From Telmatactis stephensoni (taxonomy: Eukaryota > Cnidaria > Anthozoa > Actiniaria > Isophelliidae), in contig JALIZF010001485.1 in assembly GCA_029948255.1 (NCBI GenBank), positions 1 through 64,000 of the forward strand: a stretch of DNA of 64,000 bases, given 5' to 3'. A program made the translations under genes and the position numbers. Shown piece by piece: positions 25,101 to 34,300 of the stretch. The notes under the pieces are model-generated. The model worked only from the letters and a program-made list of their open reading frames with translations, made no database searches and had not been told where the DNA came from. Within the stretch, counting starts at the first letter, position 1, and each line of letters begins with the position of its first letter.

Positions 25101-26624
25101 CGCTTATTCGGGGGAGGCGCTTATTAATTTTTTTTGGCCAAAGGGGGCGCTTATTTGGGGAGGCGCTTATTCGAGTAAATACGGTAATTGTTATTTTGAG
25201 ACAGAAATACAACAAAATATTGACAGCATTGGGAGGAAATATATTCACGCATAGGGCTCCGTCACTGTGTGACTCCACCCAATATGGAATATAATTTGTC
25301 CCAACCAGCCATCAATATTTTGTGGTATTTCCATGTCAAAATCACAATTAGTTTATATGACTGTCGTCATGGTAACCATATCCACCCACCCCTTTTGTAA
25401 TAATTGTGACTGTGATAACTGTAGAGGTTGTGTCACTGGCTGGGCTCTATGGTCAAAGGCTGGATGCAGATGGAAATCATAGCATAATCTAAATTTATAA
25501 ATATATCCCTTGGACATAGATTTATTTAGCAGATAGCATCTACCCACTCTTATATGTGCAACTTAACCACTTAGGACCTATTATTTTAAACAATATTTCA
25601 CTCAATCTCGTACCCAGAGCCTGCGTTCCTCTTGGTCAGCGTTTCTCTCGTTTCTCGGTCGCTGACCAAGAGGAACGCAGGCTCTGGGTACGAGATTGTA
25701 TTTCACTGCAAAAATACTTGTATCGTGAACGACAACTTTAAACTTTTGGGTGGGTTTTGTGTTTTTCTGATCTATCAATCATGTGAAGGGGGCAGACCTT
25801 ATGCAAATGAAGTCAGTCTATGTTTGCCATCTGCCTTGAGGTCCATTGAGGGCATATACTTAAGCTCTGCCACCTTCACATTTTTGGCAGACCAGAAAAA
25901 AAAACAATGTCCAACTGAAAGTTTGAATAAGGTTGTTGGTTACGATACAAAATAATGTTTTTGCAGTAAAACATTTTAAAACCCCTAGCTGATACCTGTC
26001 CATTGTCTGAAACAATTTGTCTCAATAATCATCACTTCATATTTATTAACTTGTTCAGGTCTAGTGTCATCAATTTATCAAATAACAAAAACATTTGGCC
26101 ATCATTTAGAGTAAGTACAGACTAAGGTGCAGTACAATAAATAAAATAACTGTTTATTTTTAAAAGTGTCCAATGTCCTCTAGCGCTTGCGCACTAATTG
26201 GGGGACACTGTACTCTCACACACACTACCTCTACATTCTAATATTCTATGCATACAACTCTAATTTTAATGAGGGAGGAAACCGGAAAACCTGGAGAAAA
26301 ACTCTCAAAGCAAGGGAAAGAACAAAATAACAAACTAACAAACTCAAGCCACGTGTGATGCTCTGTCTGGGAATTGAACTTGAGACCACAGTGGTGACAG
26401 AGCTGCACTTTTAACTGCTTGGCTACCCTTGCTTTCCCTTGCAGTAAAATTCTTTTGAACACAAAATGTGGTCTGAAAAATATGAATACTGATATTGGGT
26501 TGTACATTGTGATGTTGAAAAATATTGGTGTGATAGGTTTTTGTCATGCTTTTCTAGTGGGATACCATTATCATCAGAGCATCGTGCAAGACTGAAGGGA
26601 TTCATTGAAAATATAGAACACTAG
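10171..26624 (+). CDS. NDC1: nucleoporin NDC1 (transmembrane nucleoporin)
   Basis: Twenty-four phase-consistent exons give 665 aa (human 674): 10171-10290, 10347-10467, 11249-11350, 12003-12168, 13968-14031, 14547-14612, 15225-15296, 15835-15871, 16105-16156, 16895-17027, 17637-17729, 18005-18086, 19044-19205, 20367-20456, 21176-21261, 21684-21752, 22778-22819, 23142-23192, 23307-23370, 23677-23735, 24108-24149, 24295-24400, 26059-26110, 26558-26624. NDC1 anchors the nuclear pore complex in the pore membrane. The N-terminal half is hydrophobic (about six spans). Family matches include LNIFHPITW, GNIPKRMLAAF, YLALQDL-like YLAFLDLCQLSQ, PRLWT, the QLNIWALQGLCRLVVASF block, FGVVQ and the IYQITKTFGHHL tail. 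The exon 1 donor is the least certain border; the others have good GT-AG sites. Its upstream neighbour CLCC1 is also tied to nuclear pore biogenesis. Confidence 0.95.
10764..11065 (+). mobile_element. tRNA-derived SINE
   Basis: A tRNA-like head with A box TGGCCGAGCGG (10771) and a B-box-like TGTTCAATCCCC is followed by a unique body and an AT-rich TTTATTTATTTA tail near 11050. It lies in NDC1 intron 2. Related tRNA-like heads occur at about 48600-48740 and, reversed, 26265-26445 and 31716-31895. Confidence 0.75.
11441..11743. mobile_element. MITE in NDC1 intron 3
   Basis: Inverted arms of about 50-60 bases: ATTACCGCCATTTTCGAT at the left and ATCGAAAATGGCAGTAAT at the right, with GACATCAACATTGTAG and CTACAATGTTGATGTC further in. 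The spacer is AT-rich. No coding capacity. Confidence 0.75.
12181..12335. mobile_element. MITE with TAGAG ends and internal GTACCG/CGTATCG motifs
   Basis: Ends TAGAGTGGTTTTTCATATGA and ATATGAATACCACTCTA are inverted. A related element is at 62740-62889, and similar CCGTG-rich sequence lies at about 27840-28090. It lies in NDC1 intron 4. Confidence 0.7.
13570..13870. mobile_element. MITE with TAAAGGCCCGGGCACA-type termini
   Basis: The left end TAAAGGCCCGGGCACA is complementary to the right end TGTGTCTGGGCCTTAAA, with internal GTTGCAC and GTTTCA words in both orientations. The TTAAGG-CC terminus pattern recurs at 29111-29284, 59309-59544 and 60017-60172, suggesting a loose family. Confidence 0.6.
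17082..17522. repeat. (CTCTG/CTCTA)n pentanucleotide array
   Basis: About 440 bases of CTCTG and CTCTA pentamers with single-base variants (CTCTT, CTGTC), starting about 55 bases after NDC1 exon 10 and ending about 115 bases before exon 11. Its long open frames (repeating Leu-Leu-Tyr-Ser) are artefacts of the repeat. Confidence 0.95.
17776..18283. repeat. GAT trinucleotide tracts and poly-G run
   Basis: Short (GAT)n tracts lie at about 17776-17799, 17902-17918 and 17935-17953, on both sides of sequence before NDC1 exon 12 (18005-18086). A poly-G run of about 20 bases lies at about 18264-18283 in the next intron, followed by CATGCTACGCCACTG, which looks like a lone hAT-type terminus. Confidence 0.8.
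18663..18830. mobile_element. short copy of the AATTGAAGGG MITE
   Basis: CTTCAATTGAAGGACTTTC at the left and AGCCCTTCAATTGC at the right flank GTGAAAATGGCCTAAATGAC and its partner. This matches the arms of the 6569-7032 element in CLCC1. It lies in NDC1 intron 12. Confidence 0.6.
20535..20712 (-). mobile_element. SINE-like repeat with tRNA-like promoter remnants
   Basis: Nearly the same sequence (CAAGGAGGCAAACCAGTTGG, CAGCTAGTGGCCA-AGCGGG, GACTC-AACTCGGG) recurs at 62225-62345. The reverse strand holds GGTCCCGAGTTTGAGTCC, a B-box-like word, so the tRNA-like head is on the minus strand. It lies in NDC1 intron 14. Confidence 0.6.
21353..21652. mobile_element. MITE, 300 bp, TATATAGCTATTTC termini
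   Basis: Termini TATATAGCTATTTCAAAAAA and TTTTTTGAAATAGCTATATA are perfect inverted repeats of over 20 bases that continue into GGTTGA/TCAACC. Inside, short CGATCGCC and GGCAATCGGC words mirror each other. It lies in NDC1 intron 15, upstream of exon 16. Confidence 0.85.
21973..22499. mobile_element. MITE, about 527 bp, TAATTGTAGGGTAC termini
   Basis: TAATTGTAGGGTACAAAATG at the left pairs with GTACCCTACAATTA at the right; arms continue with TCCTATTAAGTGA and TCACTTAATTAGGA. It lies in NDC1 intron 16. Confidence 0.8.
22834..22971. mobile_element. MITE with GCAGCCATGTTTGTGG arms
   Basis: A short, almost fully palindromic element (about 138 bp): GGCAGCCATGTTTGTGG and CCACAAACATGGCTGCC arms with GAGGGATTT-type outer ends. 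A second copy of the family is at about 60427-60840, split by another MITE. It begins 15 bases after NDC1 exon 17. Confidence 0.8.
23775..23988. mobile_element. MITE in NDC1 intron 20
   Basis: Inverted arms AATAAGC...GATGATG-TTTTGACCCC at the left and GGGGTCAAAATGTCATCATG at the right, then ACCAGAATCCTTTT and AAAAGGATTCTGGT. The centre is AT-rich. Confidence 0.75.
24788..25185. mobile_element. MITE, about 398 bp, with GTATTTACTCGAATAAGCGCC ends and an internal minisatellite
   Basis: The left end ACTGTATTTACTCGAATAAG is the inverse of the right end CTTATTCGAGTAAATACGGT. The body repeats GGGGGAGGCGCTTATTC-like units about seven times, giving a GC-rich minisatellite, with two TTTTTTTGGCC spacers. 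It lies in the large NDC1 intron 22. No target duplication could be settled. Confidence 0.8.
25602..25698. mobile_element. 97-bp hairpin MITE with 9-bp target duplication
   Basis: Arms starting CAATCTCGTACCCAGAGCC and ending in the inverse CGAGATTG pair over almost the whole length, with a small loop of CGTTTCTCTCGTTTCTCGG type. The flanks are identical: TATTTCACT at 25593-25601 and again at 25699-25707. This is a clean insertion in NDC1 intron 22. Confidence 0.9.
26265..26445 (-). mobile_element. tRNA-derived SINE, minus strand
   Basis: On the reverse strand the word GGTAGCCAAGCAGTTAAAAG (A-box like) is followed by GTTCAATTCCC (B-box like) and a body ending in the CTCCAGGTTTTCCGGTTTCC motif shared with the copies at 31716-31895 and 61225-61350. 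It lies in NDC1 intron 23. Confidence 0.65.
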
Positions 26625-28391
26625 AACTAGACCTAGTTCAAGTACTTTGTAAAAACCTGAATGGTGATGCCAATGTTTGATAAAAGCTTGCTGTGCAAAT
26701 AGATATAGTATATAGTATAAATTGATAATTTCTTCTAATTCCTTCCTTCCTTCCCTCCCTCCCTCTCTAATCTTCTTTCCTTCCTTCCATACATTCCATC
26801 ACAACGTGGAACTGTAAGATCAGTACTATTGTATGAAGTTGTATGAAATGAAGTAGCTTATAAGTGTGTGTGTAATCTAAGTTTTAAAATATACTTTTGT
26901 ATCGTACTGCCATCGAAACAATTGTTTTGTATTTTTGTATTATTGCTTGGTTTCATCCATACCTTCGGGAATCAAAAGACAAAGAAGTAGTAGCCATGTT
27001 GGATGAACAAACACCGTGACGTCACATGCAACCCAGCAATTGTAGTGGTCTGGTAGGATTTTTCAAACCCTGTATAGTCTGTGTATCTGTGTGAGAGTGG
27101 GACAAGGAACCCTTCTCACTACCTGCCGTCCCTTGCAGCACTATGCAGCACAGGCCTACTTTTCAGGTCCTACTTCGCGGTACAGTACATAACACATATT
27201 TCTACCCTAGTAATAGCAAATACAACTAGGATTTCCTTAACAAATAGACTCGACTTCATCTTGTGGCTTGTTGTTTTGTTCTCACCACATTTTGACGTCA
27301 TCTGTGCATCTATTAGAGTACAGACCCACGGAAAAATGGAATCCATTTGTTCTATATAAAATTCATCAAAACATTTTAACCAATCAGAGCGCGCTTTTAA
27401 AAGTTCAATGACGTCATCTATGCGTGTTTACTATAATCACACGGTTCTCGGCCAATCAGAGCGCGCGTAATATACGAATTATATAAATTGGAATAATTCA
27501 TCTCCCATTATGCTTTGAATAGTTTCCTTTTCTCCCTACCTGGCTCTTGAAATTGTATTTCACAGTTTCTGACCACTTCACAAATAACAGGAGCTAATGA
27601 AATGCTATTACACTTCTTTAAAACCTTTGAACGTATTGCTCTTTTTCTAGAGCTAATTACTCGGGAGTACCGCAGATGACGTCGAGTTGTCACTCGGCGC
27701 GGATATAGCTGTCGGGATCATAATATAAAATGCAGTTTTTTCGTTCGACAAAAACTGTGGACAGCTCTCTACAGTACATGCTCAACCGAGGAAATCGAAA
27801 GTCCGAGTAAACACGCCGTCTTGTTTCAATTATAACGTGAAACGTGAGATACAGCGGTTTACGTAGGGATATGAAACTGACCGTGCCGCGTGATCGTGTC
27901 AGTCCGTGATGTATAAAAATATTCGAAATTCATGACCGTGTCGTGATCGTGTCCCTTTCACAGTCAAAGAGCAGATTTCGTATGAGTGTGAAACGAACCG
28001 CGCCGTGCCGTGGCCGTGTCAGTGTTATGTTCGAAATTCCTGCCGTAACTTTGCCGTGACTGTGTAGTGCCGTTTCACAGTCATACGAAATCTATTTCAA
28101 TTAATGTTATCGGCAAAAGCTTACACGGCTCACCCGAAAGGGAGTATGGGTAGAAATTACTAAAGCCAACCCTTTTTCTAATAGGTGTATAAATGCGCCT
28201 TTTGTCAAAAATACCGGCTAGCGGACTCTAGCAAATGGAAACTAGACTATTCTTTACAGCTTTATTTAGTTCTCATTTTGTACAAGTGTCTAAAACTTCC
28301 AGTTAATATCCACGCTGTAATGCACTGTACAAATTGTAGGCCACCATTTACAACTGTACACTTGATAATGAATATAGGATTTGCGGTGCAT
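26625..28391. other. NDC1 3' region and intergenic repeats
   Basis: It holds a (TTCC/CCCT)n tract at about 26738-26791, a GTGACGTCAC CRE-like site at about 27016, a copy of the CCAATCAGAGCGC dispersed repeat (27313-27480), and a stretch rich in CCGTG and CGTGTC words in both orientations (27840-28090) like the TAGAG MITE family. NDC1 and the creatine kinase gene converge here. No further gene is recognised. Confidence 0.6.
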
Positions 28392-31300
28392 TTATTTGGG
28401 TATCAGATGGTCGATTGGTTTTCCCTTCTCCATGGATTTCTCCATTTCGATCAACAAGTTGACACCGTCGATCACTTTTTGAACCAACTCAACTTCAGAG
28501 AAACCAAGACGATCAGAGTTAGAAATATCGAAGATGCCTCCAACGGCCGCTGTGTCAACTCCTCCCGTCCCGCGTTTTTGAAGGCGAAGCTTGTCCAAGA
28601 TGGTGTCAAGGCGTTTATCCTAGTCAAGATGAAAATGAAATTTTATGTGTGGCATTGACGAAGAGCAAGTTTAATGAGTTTTGGAAATGATTGGAAAAAC
28701 CGATTTTCTTTCTGTAGATAATTCTGAAAATATGACGAACAAACGAACGAACGAAACGAGCGAACGAACGAACGAACGAACGAAACGAGCGAACGAACGA
28801 ACGAACGAACGAACGTTTCTGCAACCCGTCTGGCAATGGCTTTGAGTGAAACAAGCAGCGTGAAGAACCATGCATTGCAGGTTACAGTAACTAGTCTCGA
28901 GTTGCGCGAAATAGGGTATGTTGCAAGCTGGAATGGTTCGTGCAATTGATTTCACAATCAGTGCCATTGCGATACGAGTTGCAGAAAAAATCGGACCGTG
29001 AAACCGCGCCTGCAGCAATTCTGTAAAGTTGCAGAAAGTTTTCTATAGAAGAAAAACTTGATTCTAAACCAGAAACTGTTGCGTGCAACGTTGTTGTTGC
29101 ATTGGTGGACTTAAGGACCGTCACGCAACGCAACGCGCCCGTATGCTCTTAAGAAAAACGTTGAAAAAGCCATGTGATATGATAGCACACATATGAATTT
29201 TGGAAGCTGCCCCCTTTTTCAACGTTTTTCTCAGAGCGTACGGGCGTGTCCATGTCACGCAACGCGTTGTGTGACGGGCCTTAAAAGGGCTGCCAAGGAG
29301 ACTACCATGTGTCCTGCGAGCAGAGGTTAATTACTTTTCTGTTTTCTTCGCGGTGAAAGAGAAGGTAACAGCTGTACACCCGCGAGATGTCCACATCCAC
29401 ATTTCTAGATGTACAGATTATGATCTATTCGAGAAAATTGTAAACTATGGCGCAATACGTCAAGAATTTGGCGCGAAAATGAAGTTGCGCTACCCCGTCA
29501 CGGCGCACGTGCGCTCATCCTAAAGAATTACAGAGGCCGGGTTACTACTTAATGTATGACCCCATGAAATGGCACTATTCAAACGGTTATATTGTAACTC
29601 TACTGAATCTTAGTGTAACTTGAAAAGTGTCACTTGATGGGTTCATGCATCAAGAAATATCCGGAGACCGTCAAGTTTTTCCTTCGCTGGGGTGGCGATG
29701 CGGAGAATCCGAGAAAAACATGTGAAGTACTTGGTGTATACACCAAGTGTATCATCTAAAATATGAGAATCCTTGTACGTTCAGGTAGCCTACGTCAGCA
29801 AAACTAAACGCGATCCAACTTTCAATGCAAAATCATTAAAAAAGGCGTACAGTGGACACTGAAAAAGAATGAATAAATGGACATTTCTCACTGGAAATTG
29901 GACAAGGCGCAAAACTGAAGAAGTCGATCGCAAAAAGTGCAGAAGGCATTTTGGGGTAGAGGCTTGTAACATAACTATTCTAAACTAATTTTTCATGCTG
30001 AATCCGAATATGACTGTTACCAAGACGTATTCTGCAATCTTATACTGTGAATGACGTATTTTGTGAATTGCTACAGTCATTTCATACTAACGGCTTTTTC
30101 ATGTAATTCCAAAAGTTCTCAAACTTAAAAACAATTACCATAGCTGGAAAGAGTATATCAAAATCAGTAAAACTGTGAAGTTTGAAGGATATCAGTTGAA
30201 AAATCAAGGAGATACGAATTTTCCAAAATCGAAATTTGTTTGTATCTCTTGCATAACTGTAAGTGTTTTCATACAAAATTTCGTTTTTTGAAAATTCGTA
30301 TCTCCTTGATTTTTCAACTGATATCCTTCAAACTTCACAGTTTTACTGATTTTGATATACTCTTTCCAGCTATGGTAATTGTTTTTAAGTTTGAGAACTT
30401 TTGGAATTACATGAAAAAGCCGTTAGTATGAAATGACTGTAGCAATTCACAAAATACGTCATTTACACGTATAAGATTAAAGAATACGTCTTGGTAACAG
30501 TCATATTCGCATTCAGCATGAAAAATCAATTTAGAATAGTTATGTTACCAGCCTCTACCCCAAAATGCCTCCAGGTATCTGATTTTTCGAAAATGCGCCT
30601 TTTCTAAATAGCGTACCTTTCCGAGGTGAGGCAGCTTAACGTGGACACCAGCTCTAAGTCCTGTACCAAGGTTACTGGGGCAGGTCAATATGTATCCCAG
30701 ATGCTGATTCCACATGTACTCGTGATTCTTCGTTTTGATCAAACGTTCGACTTCATTGAGTCCTCTGCAGAAGCGATCGAACACAGCGCGCATGTTACCC
30801 CCCTTCTCCATAGAGATAACTCGCGTGTGATCTTCTTCGTTGACCCAAACAAGGAAGTTTTTGTTGCAGTTGTGCCAGATCCCTCGAGCGTCAGGCCAAT
30901 CTCGTGCCATCCCAGCACAGGTGAGTAGAGGAGAGACTGGTTTGTCGAACAGAAAGTGGTCGTCAATAAGTTGCTGTTGTTCTTGTTCTGACATTCCATT
31001 TAGTGGGTAGTATTGTCCAGACAAATCACCTGGTATTGATAACATCATTGTTAGTAATACATTATATAATAATCGGTATATTACACGCCCTGTTATTGGT
31101 CGAGAGCCGTGCGTGGTGACAGCGCACATGCACTGATGACGTCAAAGAATCTTACGCGCGCTGTGATTGGTTGAAATATTTCGATAAATATTGCATATAA
31201 AACTAATAGATTCGATTTTTTGGTGTGTCTGTAATCTAATAGATGCACGGAAGACGTCAAAATATGACGATAACAACAGTACGCCATTCGACTTCGTCTC

Positions 31301-34300
31301 GTGGCGTACTTTTTGTTCTTACTACATTTTGACGTCATCTGTGCATAAGTACAGACGCACAAAAAGGTGGAATCGATTTGTTAAACATATTGTATTGGAA
31401 AGTATCGATGCAGCAAGCATGACTTGGTTAGTGCACAACTTTCTAACTATTAAGCAAGAGGTCCGAGTTCGATTTCCAGCAACATCGCACACTTTCTCTC
31501 TTCTTTCAAGGTTACGCACGTACCTGATATTTTGTCTTAGTTTAGCTTCAAACCAAATCTTTTGGTTTATCCTCGGATTTCAGAGTAACAGCTGCTGATA
31601 TCTCCGAGACTCATTCACACTCGCTAACACTACATTCGATATACTCTACATACAACACTCAACTCACGTTTTTGTTTGTTTGTTTGTTTGTTTGTTTGTT
31701 TTTGTTTGTTTGTTTTTTTGCTGAGGGAGGAAAAACCGGAGAACCCGGACAAAAAGACTCTCGTGACATGGGAGAGAACAACACATCAAACAAACTCAAC
31801 TCACATATGATCCAGCGTCCGAGTCGAGACTCGAACACCGGACCACAGCAGTGAGAGGCGAGTGGCTTAACCACTACGCCACCCATGGCACCAGCCTAGT
31901 TTTGAACCCAGATTTCAAACTTCAATGAGCTATAGATCGGGAATCGAATATCGTTTTCACAGTACGTAAACGACAAAAAAAATCATCATAAGTTATAAAA
32001 ACGTTTAAATTGAAACTTAGAATTGAAAATAACACTTTTCTTCGGTTGTCTGGGAATCCAGTTTACCTAAACATTCTGAAAAATCTATCCTTCACTACTG
32101 TTGTCAACCCCATATCTCAATGTTAAAATTCTAGTTGACTTTCCAAATTAAATTCAACATGTAATATCTCGTGTACAGTTATGTGCTCTCGTTCCCGTAT
32201 TGTATCAATATTTATTGACCGGAGTGAAGTTAGCAGGCTGTTCAGCAGGCTGTTCGGTGAAGTTAGCAGACTTTTCACGGCAACCTGTTACGACATCAAA
32301 AATGAATCCAATGAAAGGAAATTAGACAAGGGATAATTAATCTGTACAATTTGGCCACATTAGATCAATTAGGGTGGAATGGTCAACAGAAAAACGGACT
32401 AAAGGAGTATTTCTTTTTCAACCTTAAAAAGAATCAATAAAAAGACACGTGATGCATAGGATCTTTCACAAATCACTCAGTTCAGGAGACAATGGCCCAC
32501 TGATGCCATCTCACCGAGTCATTGGTCCATCTCACTCAAATCCTTGGAATGACCGACAATGGAATAACGGAATATACCATACCTTCCTCAACTTCTTTCT
32601 TTAATAAAATGTCACGTGATGCATAGGATCTTTCACAAATCACTCAGTTCAGGAGACAATGGCCCACTGATGCCATCTCACCGAGTCATTGGTCCATCTC
32701 ACTCAATTCCTTGGAATGACCGACAATGGAATAACGGAATATACCATACCTTCCTCAACTTCTTTCTTTAATAAAATGTCACGTGATGCATAGGATCTTT
32801 CACAAATCACTCAGTTCAGGAGACAATGGCCCACTGATGCCATCTCACCGAGTCATTGGTCCATCTCACTCAATTCCTTGGAATGACCGACAATGGAATA
32901 ACGGAATATACCATACCTTCCTCAACTTCTTTCTTTAATAAAATGTCACGTGATGCATAGGATCTTTCACAAATCACTCAGTTCAGGAGACAATGGCCCA
33001 CTGATGCCATCTCACCGAGTCATTGGTCCATCTCACTCAATTCCTTGGAATGACCGACAATGGAATAACGGAATATAACACACCTTCCTCAACTTCTTTC
33101 TTTAATAAACAGTCACGTGATGCATAGGATCTTTCACAAATCACTCAGTTCAGGAGAAAGATGAAAGATCCTATGCATCACGTGACTTTTTATTAAAGAA
33201 AGAAGTTGAGGAAGATGTGGTAAATTCCGTTATTCCATTGTCCGTCATTCCAAGGAATTGAGTGAGATGGACCAATGACTCGGTGAGATGGCATCAGTGG
33301 GCCATTGTCTCCTGAACTGAGTGATTTGTGAAAGATCCTATGCATCACGTGACTTTTTATTGACTCTTTTCGAGGTCAAAAAAGAAATACTCCTTTAGTC
33401 CGTTTTTCTGTTGACCATTCCACCCTAATTGATCTAATGTGGCCAAATTGTACAGATTAATTATCCCTTGTCTAATTTCCTTTCATTGGATTCATTTTTG
33501 ATGTCGTAACAGGTTGCCGTGAAAAGTCTGCTAACTTCACCGAACAGCCTGCTGAACAGCCTGCTAACTTCACTCCGGTTATAGATCATATAAAACTCAC
33601 ACGCTGATTGGCTATCGAATCTATCGAGGAGGGAGAATCGGCGTGGAATCACCCACTTAGGGCCGGATTATATAAGTTATATGTTGAAAACTCAAGTCTG
33701 CACTAAACGGTTCTCTGGGTCCGGAAATTAACAAGTTTCCCTCTCTTATTTATGCTCTCTTGATTGTATGTTGTTTATGAAAACCAAATAAAAAGATTTG
33801 AGAAATAAAACCGTGGCTACACGAACAATTTTAGTTTTTGCTCGCCTCGATCTATAAAAACAGCCCCTAAGTGAGCGAAACTCAGCTAGTATTGATGTCT
33901 GTGCGATGTTGGCAACGACTAAGACTATTTTTTGCCATCGCGCGCGCAAGGCTCGATCTTACACAATGGAATTTGATTTTTGACGTGCGCGCGGACGGGA
34001 GCCGCCACGAACATCGCACAGACATCAATACTGAGTTTCGCTCTCTTAGTATTACGGTCTCTTGATAATTTCATAAAATAACAACTTTATTTTCTCGCTG
34101 AAAAGTCGGATCCAATAGTATGATATATGCGACCACATCCCTCAATAATTCTGATGTGTTTTACGCTTTGAGAGACATATTTTTGGGTTAATCTTGAATG
34201 TAGAACTCTTGGCGAAACATTTCGTTCAACGAAAAGCTTACACATTTTTTCACGTTACTATTTTCGTCAGTTATAATTATTATTTAGGTAATAGGTAAAC

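Noticed and set aside
28624..29018. Frames with RSFVRSF repeats
   Set aside because: Translation of the CGAA repeat in a creatine kinase intron.
30082..30431. Two mirrored 63-64 residue frames with the same protein sequence
   Set aside because: They are the two arms of one palindrome; no similarity to known proteins and no splice context.
32446..33160. Regular 167-bp repeats considered as a CRISPR array
   Set aside because: Units are contiguous head-to-tail with no spacers, in a eukaryotic intron, and continue as an inverted arm; it is tandem repeat DNA in a foldback element.
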